A stretch of DNA of 64,000 nt from Xenopus tropicalis (GCF_000004195.4 NC_030677.2:103576329-103640328); one strand, 5' to 3'; positions 1 to 10,605 are shown, counted from the first letter of the stretch. Notes: generated from the letters alone by a model not told the origin. Numbers and translations are program-made.

Positions 1-403
1 TTAAACTTATTTATGCATATGTATTTGAAAATAGATGTGTATATATATATATACAATACGAAGTGCTGGGAAGCTGCACACCATAAGGAACAATAATACC
101 CGGGTGCCTGTGGCAAAACAAAATCTAGACAGGCATGGGGTGACAGCACACACAGGATTTTCACAAGGAGTCACAAAGATGTGAAATAATATTCAGAGGT
201 TTATTGTGACCAACATTTCAGTTCCTCACTGGCATTATGGTTGAACGTGATGGACGTATGTCTTTTTTCAACCCAACTTACTATGTTACTATGTTACTTT
301 CGTCATCCCTGACATTTCTTACATTTGTACCTTTAGTTCAAATTACTTGCTAAATCTTTTACTGAACGTATACTGTAAAAGCATAATAAAGTACAATAAT
401 TAC

Positions 404-650
404 CTTCTGCAATTTCAGCAACCAGATCTGAACTCCTACACTTCAGGTCAGACCACAGACGCTGGAGCTGGCGGAGGTCCACATCAAGGGCAAACCCGGC
501 GAGCAAACCCTCTCTTAGCTCGCCCAGGATTGCCCTCTTCCTCTCGTGGACCCCTAAGTCCCCCAGCGGCGGGTCGTCATATCCTGAGCGCAGCAGCATG
601 CTGATAATATAGCGCCTCTCCCCTGGTAGCAGATAAGAAACCCCAGGCAT
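404..650 (-). CDS. Myb/SANT-like DNA-binding exon 1 of transposon gene, copy 1
   Basis: First coding exon of a transposon accessory protein. It starts at the ATG at 650 and ends at 404 with a GT donor (GAAG|GTAATT on the minus strand), giving 82 codons plus one base. The 82 residues are open throughout and begin MPGVSYLLPGERRYI. They contain ERKRAIL near residue 36 and a WSDLK motif near residue 66, the layout of the Myb/SANT-like trihelix domains of Harbinger accessory proteins. In that superfamily this protein binds the transposon ends and helps bring in the transposase. The second exon lies outside the window. Translation past the donor runs into the intron and stops at 333. Compared with copy 2, 18 of the 82 residues differ although the adjacent intron is nearly identical. 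It could be inactive, but the frame is intact. Confidence 0.6.
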
Positions 651-811
651 GATCCTCTCTGTAGTGTGGCTGCAGGCTCAATGACACAAAATGGCCCCAA
701 GTCGCACATGTCACGAGATTACAAAATCGCCACAAAATGTCCGCAAGTCGTGAGATTACAAAGTCGTGACAAAAAAAAAATCGCCAAAATATACATAGTA
801 ATGTATTTTGC

Positions 812-1002
812 GTGACAAAATATTCTCCGCTACAGTACTGTATATTATCGCGACAACATATTCACCGCTATAGTACTGTATATTATCGCAACTAAATATT
901 CACCGCTATAGTACTGTATAATATCGTGACTAAATATTTACCGCTATTGTACTGTATATTTTGGCAACTAAATTTTTACCGCTATAGTACTGTATATTAG
1001 TA
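812..1002. repeat. 38-bp tandem repeat inside Harbinger copy 1
   Basis: About five copies of a 38-bp unit containing ACCGCTATAGTACTGTATAT. The second Harbinger copy has only a single unit near 59182-59225, so the array expanded after the two copies separated. Confidence 0.8.
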
Positions 1003-1386
1003 GGAAATCCATACATGCCAAGACTTTAGTGAAATTAAGTAAAAAGACACATACTTGAATAAATAACACTGTAAGTCCATATTTTATTGCCAAAAACTCA
1101 TTTACTGTACTTTTCTATAATTTTTCGCCTGCCTGTAGTAGGTGTTAATTTTCGCATAGCCGAATGCGATATTTAGCGCGCCTAAGTTATAGTGAATCAT
1201 GCGATCGTATTCTTTTCAGCGCGGAAATTAACGCATGCGTTAAAACTAGCGCGAGAAATACCGCATGCGAAAATGGCGACTTAACGCACGCGATAATACT
1301 ATGGTGAATCGCGCGCTAATTATCGCGACTTATTTAAGGCAAAAAAGCGTGCGATAATTTTTATCGCACTTTAGTGAATCGGGCCC

Positions 1387-1751
1387 ATTGTTTTTTAAAA
1401 AATATGTATTGTTTTAGTTATTTGTGTGAGCAAACTCAAACCAAATTTGCAGTCCACTAAGATGCCCTCTGTATAATGAGTTGCTCTTTATCTCACAGCC
1501 TCATATGGTGCAGCTGGAGGATGGGGGATTTTGTTTATACAGAGGGCCTCACAGCGGACTGTTGATTTGTTTTGACTTTACTTTGAATTTCAGATTTTGC
1601 CCTTTTTATGCAAAAAATCTCAGTATTTAACATTCAGTATTGGGAAATATATTTTATGCATTTTAGCATCAGGCTAATAGCAAAACAAAATTAATATTTC
1701 AAATGTTGCAACCTGCTCTGTGGAAGCATTTGTTACTTCCATGCCATATAT
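1387..1751. other. Gap with one small inverted repeat
   Basis: No gene seen. An imperfect inverted repeat spans 1450-1561: arms of about 26 bp ending GCCCTCTGTATAA and TTATACAGAGGGC, with a loop of about 55 bp. It may be a small MITE remnant. Confidence 0.5.
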
Positions 1752-2189
1752 TTCAAGGACAAGGGAAAGGCAAAGTCACTTGGGGGTGCTAAAAAATGTT
1801 AGGTACCCCCAAGTGACTTAAACCGCTTACCTTTTACCCTGGGCTGGTGCCACTATTCGGAGAGATCAGCACCAGCCCGGGGTAGCTGCAGTGCTTCCTC
1901 CTTCCTGCTTCACTCGCGCGCGCATGCGCAGTATAGTGAGAAAGCCGAACTTTAACAGAGCAGTCGGCTTTTCACTCTACTGCGCATGCGCGCGGTCATG
2001 GGGTCCCTGCAAAACGAAGCAGGAAGGAGGAAGCGCTCGCTACAGGTATCCCAGGCTGGTGCTTTTTTCTCCTAACAGGGGCACCAGCCCGGGGTACAAG
2101 GTAAGCGATTAAAGTCACTTGGGGGTGCCTAACATTTTGGCACCCCCAAGTGACTTAGCCTTTAAGCTGTCTTTAAGCTTGTCCTTTAA
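1752..2189. mobile_element. T2-type MITE, GC-rich subtype (copy a)
   Basis: The left end reads TTCAAGGACAAGGGAAAGGC and the right end GTCCTTTAA. Subterminal words AAGTCACTTGGGGGTGC occur at both ends in inverted orientation. A GC-rich centre has CGCATGCGC palindromes and AGCCGAACTTTAAC. Close relatives lie at 2438 and 5608. TTAAAGG ends are the hallmark of the Xenopus T2 family. The open frame inside (1891-2112) recurs in the relative at 5757 only because the repeat does. Confidence 0.8.
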
Positions 2190-2437
2190 GCTGTCTTCAG
2201 CACTGTAGCATAAACCAGAACAGGAAAAAATCTGTTGCCCAAACATTTGATCATCTGAACATTAACTTCTAGTATCTTGCAGATTCTGTTTTTCACATAG
2301 TTGCCCCAAACTAGAATTTAAAATATTATGGGGTTGCTAGGCTCATTGACCTCAGCAACTCGTAAAAGTTTATCACATCATGTGATAACTGGGGACATGT
2401 CTAGAGAATCAGGCTAGAACTGCTACACTACTTGCAT

Positions 2438-2837
2438 TTAAAGGAGAAGGAAAGGCTAAGTCACTGGGGGGCTGCCTGGTGACTTTAATCACTTACCTTT
2501 TACTGCTGGTGCACCTGTGAGAAGAAAATTACAGCAGCCCGGGGTACCTGCAAGCGAGTGTATCCTTCTCCTTCTACTGTCTTTGCACGCTTGCGCATGC
2601 ACAGTAGAGTTAGAAGCAGAACTTTAACAAAAAAGTGTCTCTTTTACTCTATTGCACCCCTGGATTCAGAAGACAAAAGAATGAAGGAAGAGGAATCACT
2701 CACTGCAGCTGCCCTGGCTGGTGTGGATTTCTCCTAACAGGAGCACCATCGCGGGGTAAAAGGTAAGAGATTACAGTCACTGGGGGGTGCCTAACATTTG
2801 GCACCCCCAATGATTTTTACCTTTCCATCTCCTTTAA
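2438..2837. mobile_element. T2-type MITE, GC-rich subtype (copy b)
   Basis: TTAA at both ends (2438-2441 and 2834-2837). The left end is TTAAAGGAGAAGGAAAGGC and the right end is its inverted counterpart, CTTTCC..CTCCTTTAA. The interior resembles copies a and c but is more diverged. Confidence 0.85.
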
Positions 2838-3433
2838 ATTAATTGCAACCAGTGCAGCCCAGCAACATGCATTTTACACTTGAATTTGACGTTTATTTCA
2901 GTGTGTTCATTGGGTTCATTGAGGTGATAGATATAAAAATGGCAATTACCTTTTGGTAACGTATTTGAATCAATGTACAATTTAAACAGATGACGAGTTC
3001 AGTAGGAGGATTTCAGAAAATACCAGCTTGTAGTGGTGTAGTGCCCAGCAGAGAATTACCAGTTTACTAGGTGGCAGATATTAGAATTAAAGTGAAATGT
3101 TGCAACACATATACCTATATATATATATACAGCTGGAACACCATGGTTTCTGCTTTTGTCCCTATAGGATGCTGCTGTCTCCACATGCTTGATACTGGGG
3201 CACTGTATACTTTGTATCTATACTGCTAGTTTTTAGGTTTTGTACCTGTATTGGTGGGCTCTGTATATACAGAGCATTCTGGATAACAGGTCCCATACCT
3301 GCAAAAACAGAAAGCAGTGCTTACTGCCAGAGTGGCTATTATATATTGACATTAAAAAGTGCAATCATGTTCTGTTTGCCAATATGTATATGGAGTTCCA
3401 TTTGTCCCGAGTACATTTTTTTTCCAAAAATAT
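2838..3433. other. Gap with a MITE fragment
   Basis: No gene seen. A short (TA)n tract lies near 3117-3130. At 3273-3302 is the terminal 30 bp of the palindromic CAGGTATGGGA family (CATTCTGGATAACAGGTCCC then CATACCTG). Confidence 0.5.
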
Positions 3434-3690
3434 ACATAGTAACATAGTAAGCTAGGTTGAAAATAGACACGTCCATCAAGTTCAACTTTCTATACCTCTA
3501 TATTACTTGTCTAACTACTAGTTGATCCAGAGGAAGGCAAAAAAAAAACTTTCTGAAGCCTTTCTAATTTGCAGCAGAGGGGAAAAATAACTTCCTGACT
3601 CCCTGGAACAGCTTATATTATGAGCTATCTTCTATAAACCTGTATTTCCTCACTTGCTAAAAAGCCACTCAACCACTTCATGATGCTATC

Positions 3691-3941
3691 AATGCCGGAT
3701 ATGTAATTAAGGCTCCTAGAGGCAGTCCCCATCCCCCGACCTACCCCCCTCGCTCAGGATCACGCAATGCATTTATCATACATACTGAGCACTGGGGACA
3801 GGACATGCTGAAGTTTTCTGCGAGTCCTGTCCCCAGTGCTTCATATCTGAGAAAGTTCAGGTACGGCTGGACGGCATGCCACCCCTAAATTTGTACCGCC
3901 CTAGCCAGGGCCTTTGTGGCCTTGCCACAAATCTGGGCCTG
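3691..3941. mobile_element. 251-bp insertion in CR1 LINE with 9-bp target duplication
   Basis: The LINE is interrupted between two copies of GATGCTATC (3682-3690 and 3942-3950), and LINE sequence resumes exactly after the second. The insert has a central hairpin, AGCACTGGGGACAGGAC paired with GTCCTGTCCCCAGTGCT. It also has a segment (CCAGGGCCTTTGTGGCCTTG) that recurs in inverted orientation near 51410-51575. I see no clear terminal inverted repeats. A 9-bp duplication would fit a Mutator-like element and 8 bp a hAT, so the class is unresolved. Confidence 0.65.
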
Positions 3942-3950
3942 GATGCTATC

Positions 3951-4808
3951 TAATGTATCAGCCAGTATAACTGAATAGGGGAGAAAATTCCACAACTTCA
4001 CAGCTCTCACTGTGAATAACCCTCTCCAAATATTCTGACTAAACCTCCTTTCTTCTAATGGGTGCATTCGTGTCTGCTGGAAGGACCTACTGATAAAGCA
4101 TTAGAGAGATTATTATATGATCCTCTTATATATCTAAAAAGGTATTCTCCCTTCCTTTCCCTCCTTGCTTCATACTGCACATGTGTTTCATTCCCTCCCC
4201 CCCCTCCCCTCTGGCAGATCAGCTTCTGATTGGCTGGTGGGCATGTGTAGCTCAGAACAGGAGACAGGATCAAGTTACACACATGCTCAGAGAACAGGAT
4301 GGCTGCCGCTGGCAGCCTACAGGAAGGGAAGAGAGATTTCAGTGATGTCACTGTAGTCTTCACACTGCTGTAGGCTGCCATCACCATATCTCAGAAAAGC
4401 AAGCAGGGATCTGGGAATTTAGATATGCAGTAAGTACTTATTAACCTTTCAATGTCCTTTAAGCACCTCTTCTCCAGTGTGAACAACCCCAGCCTGGCCA
4501 TTCTTTATAATGAGGCTTTCCATACCCTTTACCAGCTTAGTTGCCCTTCTCTGTATCCTTATCTTACTCCAAGTAGAGAATATATCATTTATAACCACCC
4601 TCTGTACCAGAACCTGTAGGTTCACTAAGACCAACAGACCTTAGTTTAGAGAACAGTTGTTTGTGGGGCATTGTATCAAATGCTTTGGCAAAATTTAAAT
4701 AGATCACATCTACTGTAACCCCACTGTCCAGCTTACTTACCTCATCATAAAAAGCAATTAAATTTGTCTGACATGGCCTGTCCTTGCATAAAGCCATGCT
4801 GATTACTA
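3951..4808 (-). pseudogene. CR1 ORF2 reverse transcriptase remnant
   Basis: Broken pieces of the CR1 ORF2 reverse transcriptase. Around 4675-4710 the minus strand encodes DVIYLNFAKAFDTMPHK, matching RT motif A (LDFSKAFDTVPH in CR1 enzymes) with the catalytic Asp present. Around 4500-4570 it encodes [16 protein letters not shown], and at about 3965-4050 FTVRAVKLWNFLPYSV, both typical of the CR1 C-terminal region. The pieces are in different frames and are separated by the MITE at 4132-4462. It is not functional. Confidence 0.75.
4132..4462. mobile_element. T2-type MITE, partial, nested in CR1 LINE
   Basis: Shares CTAAAAAGGTATTCTCCC to TGTCCTTTAA with the full copies at 8228-8733 and 35950-36457, but lacks the first ~135 bp. 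LINE sequence resumes directly after the terminal TTAA (4459-4462). A few tens of bases of LINE appear lost at the left junction. Confidence 0.8.
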
Positions 4809-4932
4809 GGGATGCATCGAAGCCCAAATCCTTTGTGAAAGATTTGGCCGAGTACTAAACGGAATCCGAATAGTAATTTGCATACGCAAATTAGGTGGTT
4901 TAAAGATAACCGCCAAATCCTTTAAGTAAAAA
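4809..4932. mobile_element. GGGATGCACC-type PIF/Harbinger MITE, fragment
   Basis: Begins GGGATGCATCGAAGCCCAAA after TA and contains the GATTTGGCCGA words of the family seen complete at 38836-39098 and 63099-63412. Confidence 0.6.
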
Positions 4933-5607
4933 ATATGGCTTTTGTATATTTTTTTACCAGTGTTCATAGCCACAATTACAAATGTAACCTGAGAAAGAGA
5001 GATTTGTGACTTGGAATAAACGGTACCCCATAGTGTTTCACTGTTATTAGATTGTCTTCTTCACAGGTTGTTTGTTCTGTATCTGTGAGCCTTCTGTATC
5101 TGTAGAAGTCAGGTCCTGTTTTTATGCACAAGAGAAAACTACTCCTAAGAGTGCATGTTAATATTTGCTGGATATCTTATCTCACAAAGCAGGTCTTTCT
5201 AAGAAACACTGGTTTATGAAAGATTTAAAAAGCGTATCTTCTGCACACATATTTTTTTATACATTCATTAAATATTACTGTTCTTATCTCTATTTGGTGC
5301 TTTTGTTTAATCTTTGGGTCCACATGAGCAGTGTTATGTGACAGGGCCAACTGAACTAGCTTAGTGCTTCTAAAAGCAAATAGTCCAATTCGGACAAGAC
5401 TGAATCTTGGATTTGGTGCACGCCTTTCAGCTAAAATCAGAACCTCTTTTTCAGTGATTGTGAATTTCAGGTTTTCTTGAGCTACACTTCCCAGTATTTA
5501 CTTATACACTTCAGCATGAAATAAAGTTCATAAATCCAACCTGTTTTAGGAATGGATAGTAGGGCAAGCATTCATACCTTATTCTGCTTTTGGAAAGAAA
5601 CTACAAT
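4933..5607. other. Gap, nothing recognised
   Basis: AT-rich DNA. I see no gene, repeat ends or regulatory motif that I can support. Confidence 0.5.
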
Positions 5608-6009
5608 TTAAAGGAGAAGGAAAGGCAAAATGTTAGGCACCCCCAAGTGACTTAAATCGCCTACCTTTTACCCCGGACTGGTGCCCCTGTTCAGAGAGAA
5701 CAGCACCAGCCCGGGGTACCTGCAGTGCTTCCTCCTTCCTGTTCGCTCGCGCGCGCATGCGCAGTGGAGTGAAAAAGCCGAACTTTAACAGAGAAGTCGG
5801 CTTTTCACTCTACTGTACATGCGCCTGTCGTGGGGTCGCGGCAAAACGAAGCAGGAAGGAGGAAGCGCTCGCTCACAGGTACCCCGGGCTGGTGCTGTTT
5901 TCTCCTAACAGGGGCACCAGCCCGGGGTACAAGGTAGGCGATTAAAGTCACTTGGGGGTGCCTAACATTTTGGCACCCCCAAGTGACTTAGCCTTTCGTT
6001 GTCCTTTAA
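5608..6009. mobile_element. T2-type MITE, GC-rich subtype (copy c)
   Basis: TTAA ends at 5608-5611 and 6006-6009, with TTAAAGGAGAAGGAAAGGC on the left and GTCCTTTAA on the right. The interior is nearly the same as copy a (AGCACCAGCCCGGGGTACC, GCGCGCGCATGCGC). Confidence 0.85.
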
Positions 6010-6423
6010 GCTCTTTGCCTTATTTTCACAATACCCCATGCAGTGGCCAAAGTGCAAAAACATGCCCTTTCTTGCACTTTACATGCTGCTATGTCAAACG
6101 TTGGACATGAACATTTGTAATCAATGTGTATTAGAAAGTTGCTTAGATTTAAAGTTTTTTTTATTAGGCAAAGTTTTATTGTTGTAATTTACATCCTCTA
6201 TCAATTTTCTCAGTTTACTTGTAGAAATGTGGAGCAGTATATAATTTTGCAAACAGAGCACCATCAATTTCTGGTAATTACAATGGACAGTTTTGTCTGC
6301 CACATACAGAGAGCAGTTCATTACTGCTCAGTTGTGAATTCATCTCATCTATTTCTCTGCGGCATGAGTGAAAATTGAACTGACACACTTCAAGTATACT
6401 TGTAAATATGAAAGATAATATAA
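6010..6423. other. Gap, nothing recognised
   Basis: AT-rich. Short open frames on both strands overlap each other and show no family signal. Confidence 0.4.
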
Positions 6424-6700
6424 GTATGGAATCTACTATCTATAAACCTATTATCCAGAAAGCTTTGAAAAACAAAAATGCTATTTTCCTTATTATGCAA
6501 TCCATTGTTATTTTTTGGATAATGTCCTTCTTCCTTCTGTGATAAGAAAACCATTTTTGATAGTAACTAACCTGCATAAATCCATGTTGGTGGCAACACA
6601 ATCCTATTTGATGATTAAATATTTAAAGTATGCTTGAAATTATGGAAAGACTTATCCAGAAAATTTCCAGGTCCCAAGCATTCGTGATAAGTTGTTCCAT
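6424..6700. mobile_element. Palindromic CAGGTATGGGA MITE, strongly diverged
   Basis: Keeps recognisable words in order (TATTATCCAGAAAGCT, GGTGGCAACACAATCCTATT, ATTATGGAAAGACTTATCC, CCAGGTCCCAAGCATTC) but both ends are degraded. Confidence 0.6.
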
Positions 6701-6735
6701 GTTCCATTTACCCTTAGAAAACTAGAAAATTAGTA

Positions 6736-7074
6736 CAGGTATGAGATCCTTTATCCGGAAATCAGTTGTCCAGAAAGCAGAGAATTACGGAAGGGCCATC
6801 TCCCATAGGCAGCATTTTAATAAAATAATTCACATTTTTCAAAATGATTTATTTTTTTCTGTAATAATAAAACAGTACCTTGTGCTTGATCTCTTTCAAA
6901 CTATATCCAAAGATATTATTAATCCTTATTGGAGGAAAAACAATCCTATTGGGTTTATTTAATGTTTAAATGTTTTTTTAGTAGACTTAAGGGATGAACA
7001 TCAAAGTTATGGAAAGATCCCTTATCTGGACAACCCTAGGCCCAGAGCATTCTGGATAACAGGTCCCATACCTA
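6736..7074. mobile_element. Palindromic CAGGTATGGGA MITE, complete
   Basis: The left end CAGGTATGAGATCCTTTATC pairs with the right end AACAGGTCCCATACCT as inverted terminal repeats, flanked by TA. The interior matches the complete copies at 41929 and 53824. This is one of the most abundant palindromic MITEs of Xenopus; I do not assign a superfamily. Confidence 0.8.
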
Positions 7075-8227
7075 TAATGGGTAATATACCCTCATTCTTA
7101 AGGTAATACAAACTATGGCAGCTGCCCAATATTTTGGCTACAATAGCTAGAATAAGAATTCCATTCCAACTACACAAGATATAATATATATATTATATTA
7201 TAAGCTCCCAGCACCTCAAACCTATATTATCACTATCAACATCTAGAAGTAACTGTTAATGGAAGTACATACTCCTGAAGAACTCACAATCACCTAGCTG
7301 TGGGGGGGGGGGGTGGAATATTGAGGCTGCTGCCCTGGGCAATATTAGCCCCAGAAATGCTGCTGGTCTTGGCTATGAGCAGATAGTGTTATAAAGTTAC
7401 TTTCCATAGTCTGGGTGAGTTGTGGACCATTAAGACTTTTACTGTGGACAGAGAAAATATTATCAGTGCAAACATTAATTTGCACATATTACTGCTTATT
7501 TAATACAGCTGAGCCTCAATTTGGAATTGCTGGTGGGAAGGCATACACAGCACTTTGTTTCACCGAAGTTGCCCAAAGTTTCCTGAAGAAGGAAACTCTG
7601 CGTAACTTCAGGTTGGGATGGTGTTATTTCTGGTGCTCAGAGTCAAAATAACATCTGCACCTGATACAATAAGGAGACTAAGAACAGGAGAAACATTTCC
7701 CTCCAGATACATATTTTAGATTGTAATAGCCATATTTGGAGCTGTACCAATTAAGTAAGGCACAGCTCTAGTGAATTAAAGGGTCATAGCAGAGACAGCA
7801 ACATTTTTCTTTGTGTTCTAGGCTGTGATTGATTTCCAGTGGTTACAGAATGCATATTCAGACCTTGTTTACCTAGAATTGTCATTGTATAATAGTCCTC
7901 CAGTGGACATATCCTACATAGCTATTTTGCCATAAAGAAATTTTCATTTTTTTAAACCTGAGTCTAAAATGGATTTAGATTTACTGAACAATGAACTAGC
8001 TACAGAAGTGCAGATTACACAACACGAAAGCGCATCCCTATACTGCCACACCTTTAATGACATTCATTTGCAGCCTATTAGTGCAATAAAGGTGTGGGGG
8101 GGGCTTATAAGAAAATAATATAACTCCTCTTGAAATTAATAAAATATTTCTTATATAAAGAGCCACACCTAGGCATAATACATTGGGGGGTGCAGGGGCT
8201 CCTGAAGCATAAGTGAGTTTTTATGTA
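7075..8227. other. Gap with a G12 run
   Basis: No gene seen. It holds an AT-palindromic tract near 7170-7202 and a G12 homopolymer at 7302-7313. A TTAAAGGG-like word near 7778 may be a T2 remnant. Confidence 0.5.
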
Positions 8228-8733
8228 TTAAAGGAGAATGCAATTCAAAATTTAAAAAACATACTGCCCAATAGTCCTCCTATTGTTTAGTAAAAATGCC
8301 ACAGTTTTGGCTCACCTAATCAAATATTTACTCAGTCACACTTACTTTACATTTTCTAGAACAGGCAGCCATCTCTAAAAAGGTATTCTCCCTTCCTTTC
8401 CCTCCTTGCTTCATACTGCACATGTGTTTCATTCCCTCCCCCCCCCCTCTGCCAGATCCGCTTCTGATTGGCTGGTGGGCATGTGTAGCTCAGAACAGCA
8501 GACAGGATCAAGTTACACACATGCTCAGAGAATAGGAAGGCTGCCGCTGGCACCTACAGGAAGGGAAGAGAGATTTCAGTGATGTCACTGTAGGCTTCAC
8601 ACTGCTGTAGGCTGCCAGCACCATATCTCAGAGAAGCAAGCAGGGATCTGGGAATTTAGATATGCAGTAAGTACTTAAAAATAATGCCTTTAGACTTACT
8701 TTTAATTTATATTAACCTTTCATTGTCCTTTAA
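8228..8733. mobile_element. T2-type MITE, 506-bp subtype, complete
   Basis: TTAA ends at 8228-8231 and 8730-8733, the left end being TTAAAGGAGAATGCAATTC and the right end TTGTCCTTTAA. It is about 95% like the copy at 35950-36457 by eye. It contains GTGATGTCACTGTA and a long pyrimidine tract. Confidence 0.85.
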
Positions 8734-8766
8734 GCTCTAAACTCATATTTTGATAAATCTGCCCCT

Positions 8767-8983
8767 AAGTCTACTAAAAAATAATTTGAATATTAATAAA
8801 CCTAATAGGATTGTTTTGCCTCCAATAAGAATTATATATATCTTAGCTGGGGTCAAGTACAAGGTACTGTTTTATTAACAAAGAGAATCATTTTTAAATA
8901 TTAGGTGTTTTTTTTTGCTGAAATGGAGTCTATAGAAGATGCCCTTTCAGTAATGGGTTTTTGGATAACGGATCCCATACCTG
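8767..8983. mobile_element. Palindromic CAGGTATGGGA MITE, 3' part
   Basis: Contains CCTAATAGGATTGTTTTGCC, TCAAGTACAAGGTACTG and the terminal GGATCCCATACCTG. The first ~100 bp of the family are missing. Confidence 0.75.
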
Positions 8984-9822
8984 TAATACTTTTTGGAACC
9001 AGATGCTGCATCCATTCCATATATCTTTAATTTTCCTCAGAATGGCTGGAGCCACCTCTAACCAAAATGTAACCCACATGACAGGGAAAATCCTAGGCAT
9101 GTACTGGGTTTATAGTGGACAAATGCAGTAAATTATCAGGTAAGGAAGCAATTAGTGAAAAAAAGCCCAAAGTTTAGCGTGTTACAGAATGGTTCATTTT
9201 TGGTTCTGTATAATCTGCCAAACAAGTAAAAAGGTTTGTGCCATGGCTATAAAAAGGAGAAGGTGAAATATGGTATGTAAATAAAACACTTTGAGAATGA
9301 GTCCTTACTAACATTATTCAGTCTGTTATTATGTAAAGAATTTAGAGATCTTTGTGTGGACATTTTTCTGGACTGGCTTTGAAGGGTTACAGCACTCAAA
9401 ATATAAGAATGAACACCAGCTACTGTGTGACTGCCAGAGTTTATAAAGATAAATATTTATAGCTGAATTGGTGTCATGTTTATAGCTAGATCTTTCCTCT
9501 AGCTTTCATGTAAACCTACTGCAAATTATTTACAGTATGACTATGTGCTTATAATTTCATAGTCGAACAGGCATCCTGCATCTGAACTGTACTGTAAATT
9601 CTGGGAAATAAATTTTGTGGAAAAATAAAGATGCCAGGCGACAGCATTACTGCTTTGATAACTAGGATTGAGAGATTAGCCACTAGGTGGTAGGGCCTTT
9701 CCCTGCCTACCTCATGGTGTCATCCCATCACTCAGGTATTTGAATTTGCATCAGATGCTTGAAATCTGCATTCTTCTCTGTGTTAATGCAGTATGAGTGT
9801 ACTAGTGTGTGCAAATGTTTTT
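8984..9822. other. Gap, nothing recognised
   Basis: No gene or clear repeat. Ordinary AT-rich intergenic or intronic DNA. Confidence 0.5.
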
Positions 9823-9899
9823 GACCACGCCCACTTTGTGGCCACGCCCCAATTGCCACACCCCATTTTTAAAATTCATTTTTAAAATAGTTAAAATAG

Positions 9900-10600
9900 T
9901 GCCCCCGATGGCCCAATAGACAGCACCCCCATAGACAGTGCCCCCATACACAGTGCCCCATTTGCCCCCATAGACAGTACCCCCCATAGACAGTGCCCCC
10001 AATTGACCCCATAGACAGTACACCCCATAGACAGTGCCCCCAATTGACCCCATAGACCATGCCCTCAATTTCCCCACAGACAGTAGCCCCCATACACAGT
10101 GCCCCCATAGAAAGTACCCTCCATACACAATGTCCCCATAGAAAGTTCCCCCATACACAGTACCCCCCATACACAGTACCCCCCATACACAGTGCCCCCA
10201 TACACAGTGCCCCCATACACAGTACCCCCCATACACAGTACCCCCCATACACAGTGCCCCCCCATACAGTGTCCTCCATACACAGTACCCCCCCATACAC
10301 AGTTCCCCCATACACAGTGCCCCCCATACTCAGTAGCCCTCCTTACACAGTGCCCCCCCATACAGTGCCCCCCATACACAGTACCTCCCATACACAGTGC
10401 CCCCATACACAGTGCCCCCCATACACAGTAGCCCTCCTTACACAGTGTCCCCCCATACAGTGCCCCCATACACAGTACCCCCCCATACACAGAGACCCCC
10501 ATACACAGAGACCCCCATACACAGTAGCCCCCCAATTGCCCCCATAGAGAGTACCTCCAATAGAAAATTCCCCCCATACATAGTGCCCCCCATAGACTTT
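9900..10600. repeat. Minisatellite, unit CCCCATACACAGTGCC-like
   Basis: About 40 imperfect copies of a 15-19-bp unit, C-rich on this strand. The G-rich complement (TATGGGGGCACTGTG) has many GGGG runs and could form G-quadruplexes. The same array occurs on the opposite strand at about 50540-50870. Long open frames in several frames on both strands arise from the repeat. Confidence 0.9.
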
Positions 10601-10605
10601 TTGTA

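Larger units (their letters stand above)
1..1386 (-). mobile_element. Harbinger-like DNA transposon, copy 1 (cut by window edge)
   Basis: The stretch matches the right part of the complete element at 56774-59581 in the same orientation, and continues off the left edge. The right end is an inverted terminal repeat whose inward reading is GGGCCCGATTCACTAAAGTG, ending at 1386. The subterminal zone (about 1135-1386) is full of CG-rich short words (cgcatgcg, gcgcg, tatcgc), as in the other copy. It contains a Myb-like exon (404-650), part of the intron (1-403) and a 38-bp tandem array. No transposase is visible. Harbinger assignment rests on end structure, a 3-bp target duplication in copy 2 and the Myb-like product, so it is an inference. 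Confidence 0.75.
3434..4808 (-). mobile_element. CR1-type LINE, 5'-truncated, with two nested insertions
   Basis: On the minus strand the element ends at 3434 in a short CATAGTAA repeat preceded by the conserved 3' tail (window strand: GTCCATCAAGTTCAAC, GTTGATCCAGAGGAAGGC). The same tail is found in the LINEs at 34391 and 14113. Upstream come reverse-transcriptase remnants. The copy is interrupted by an unrelated element at 3691-3941 and a T2 MITE at 4132-4462. The 5' end stops abruptly at 4808 next to another MITE. Confidence 0.8.

Noticed and set aside
1891..2112. Similar small frames here and at 5757-5945 (KPNFNRAVGFSLYC)
   Set aside because: The similarity is that of two T2 MITE copies. 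The element is a non-coding hairpin.
9802..10577. Several 150-170-codon frames rich in YTVPP or GGTVYG
   Set aside because: Products of the 15-16-bp minisatellite. Simultaneous open frames on both strands show they are not under coding selection.
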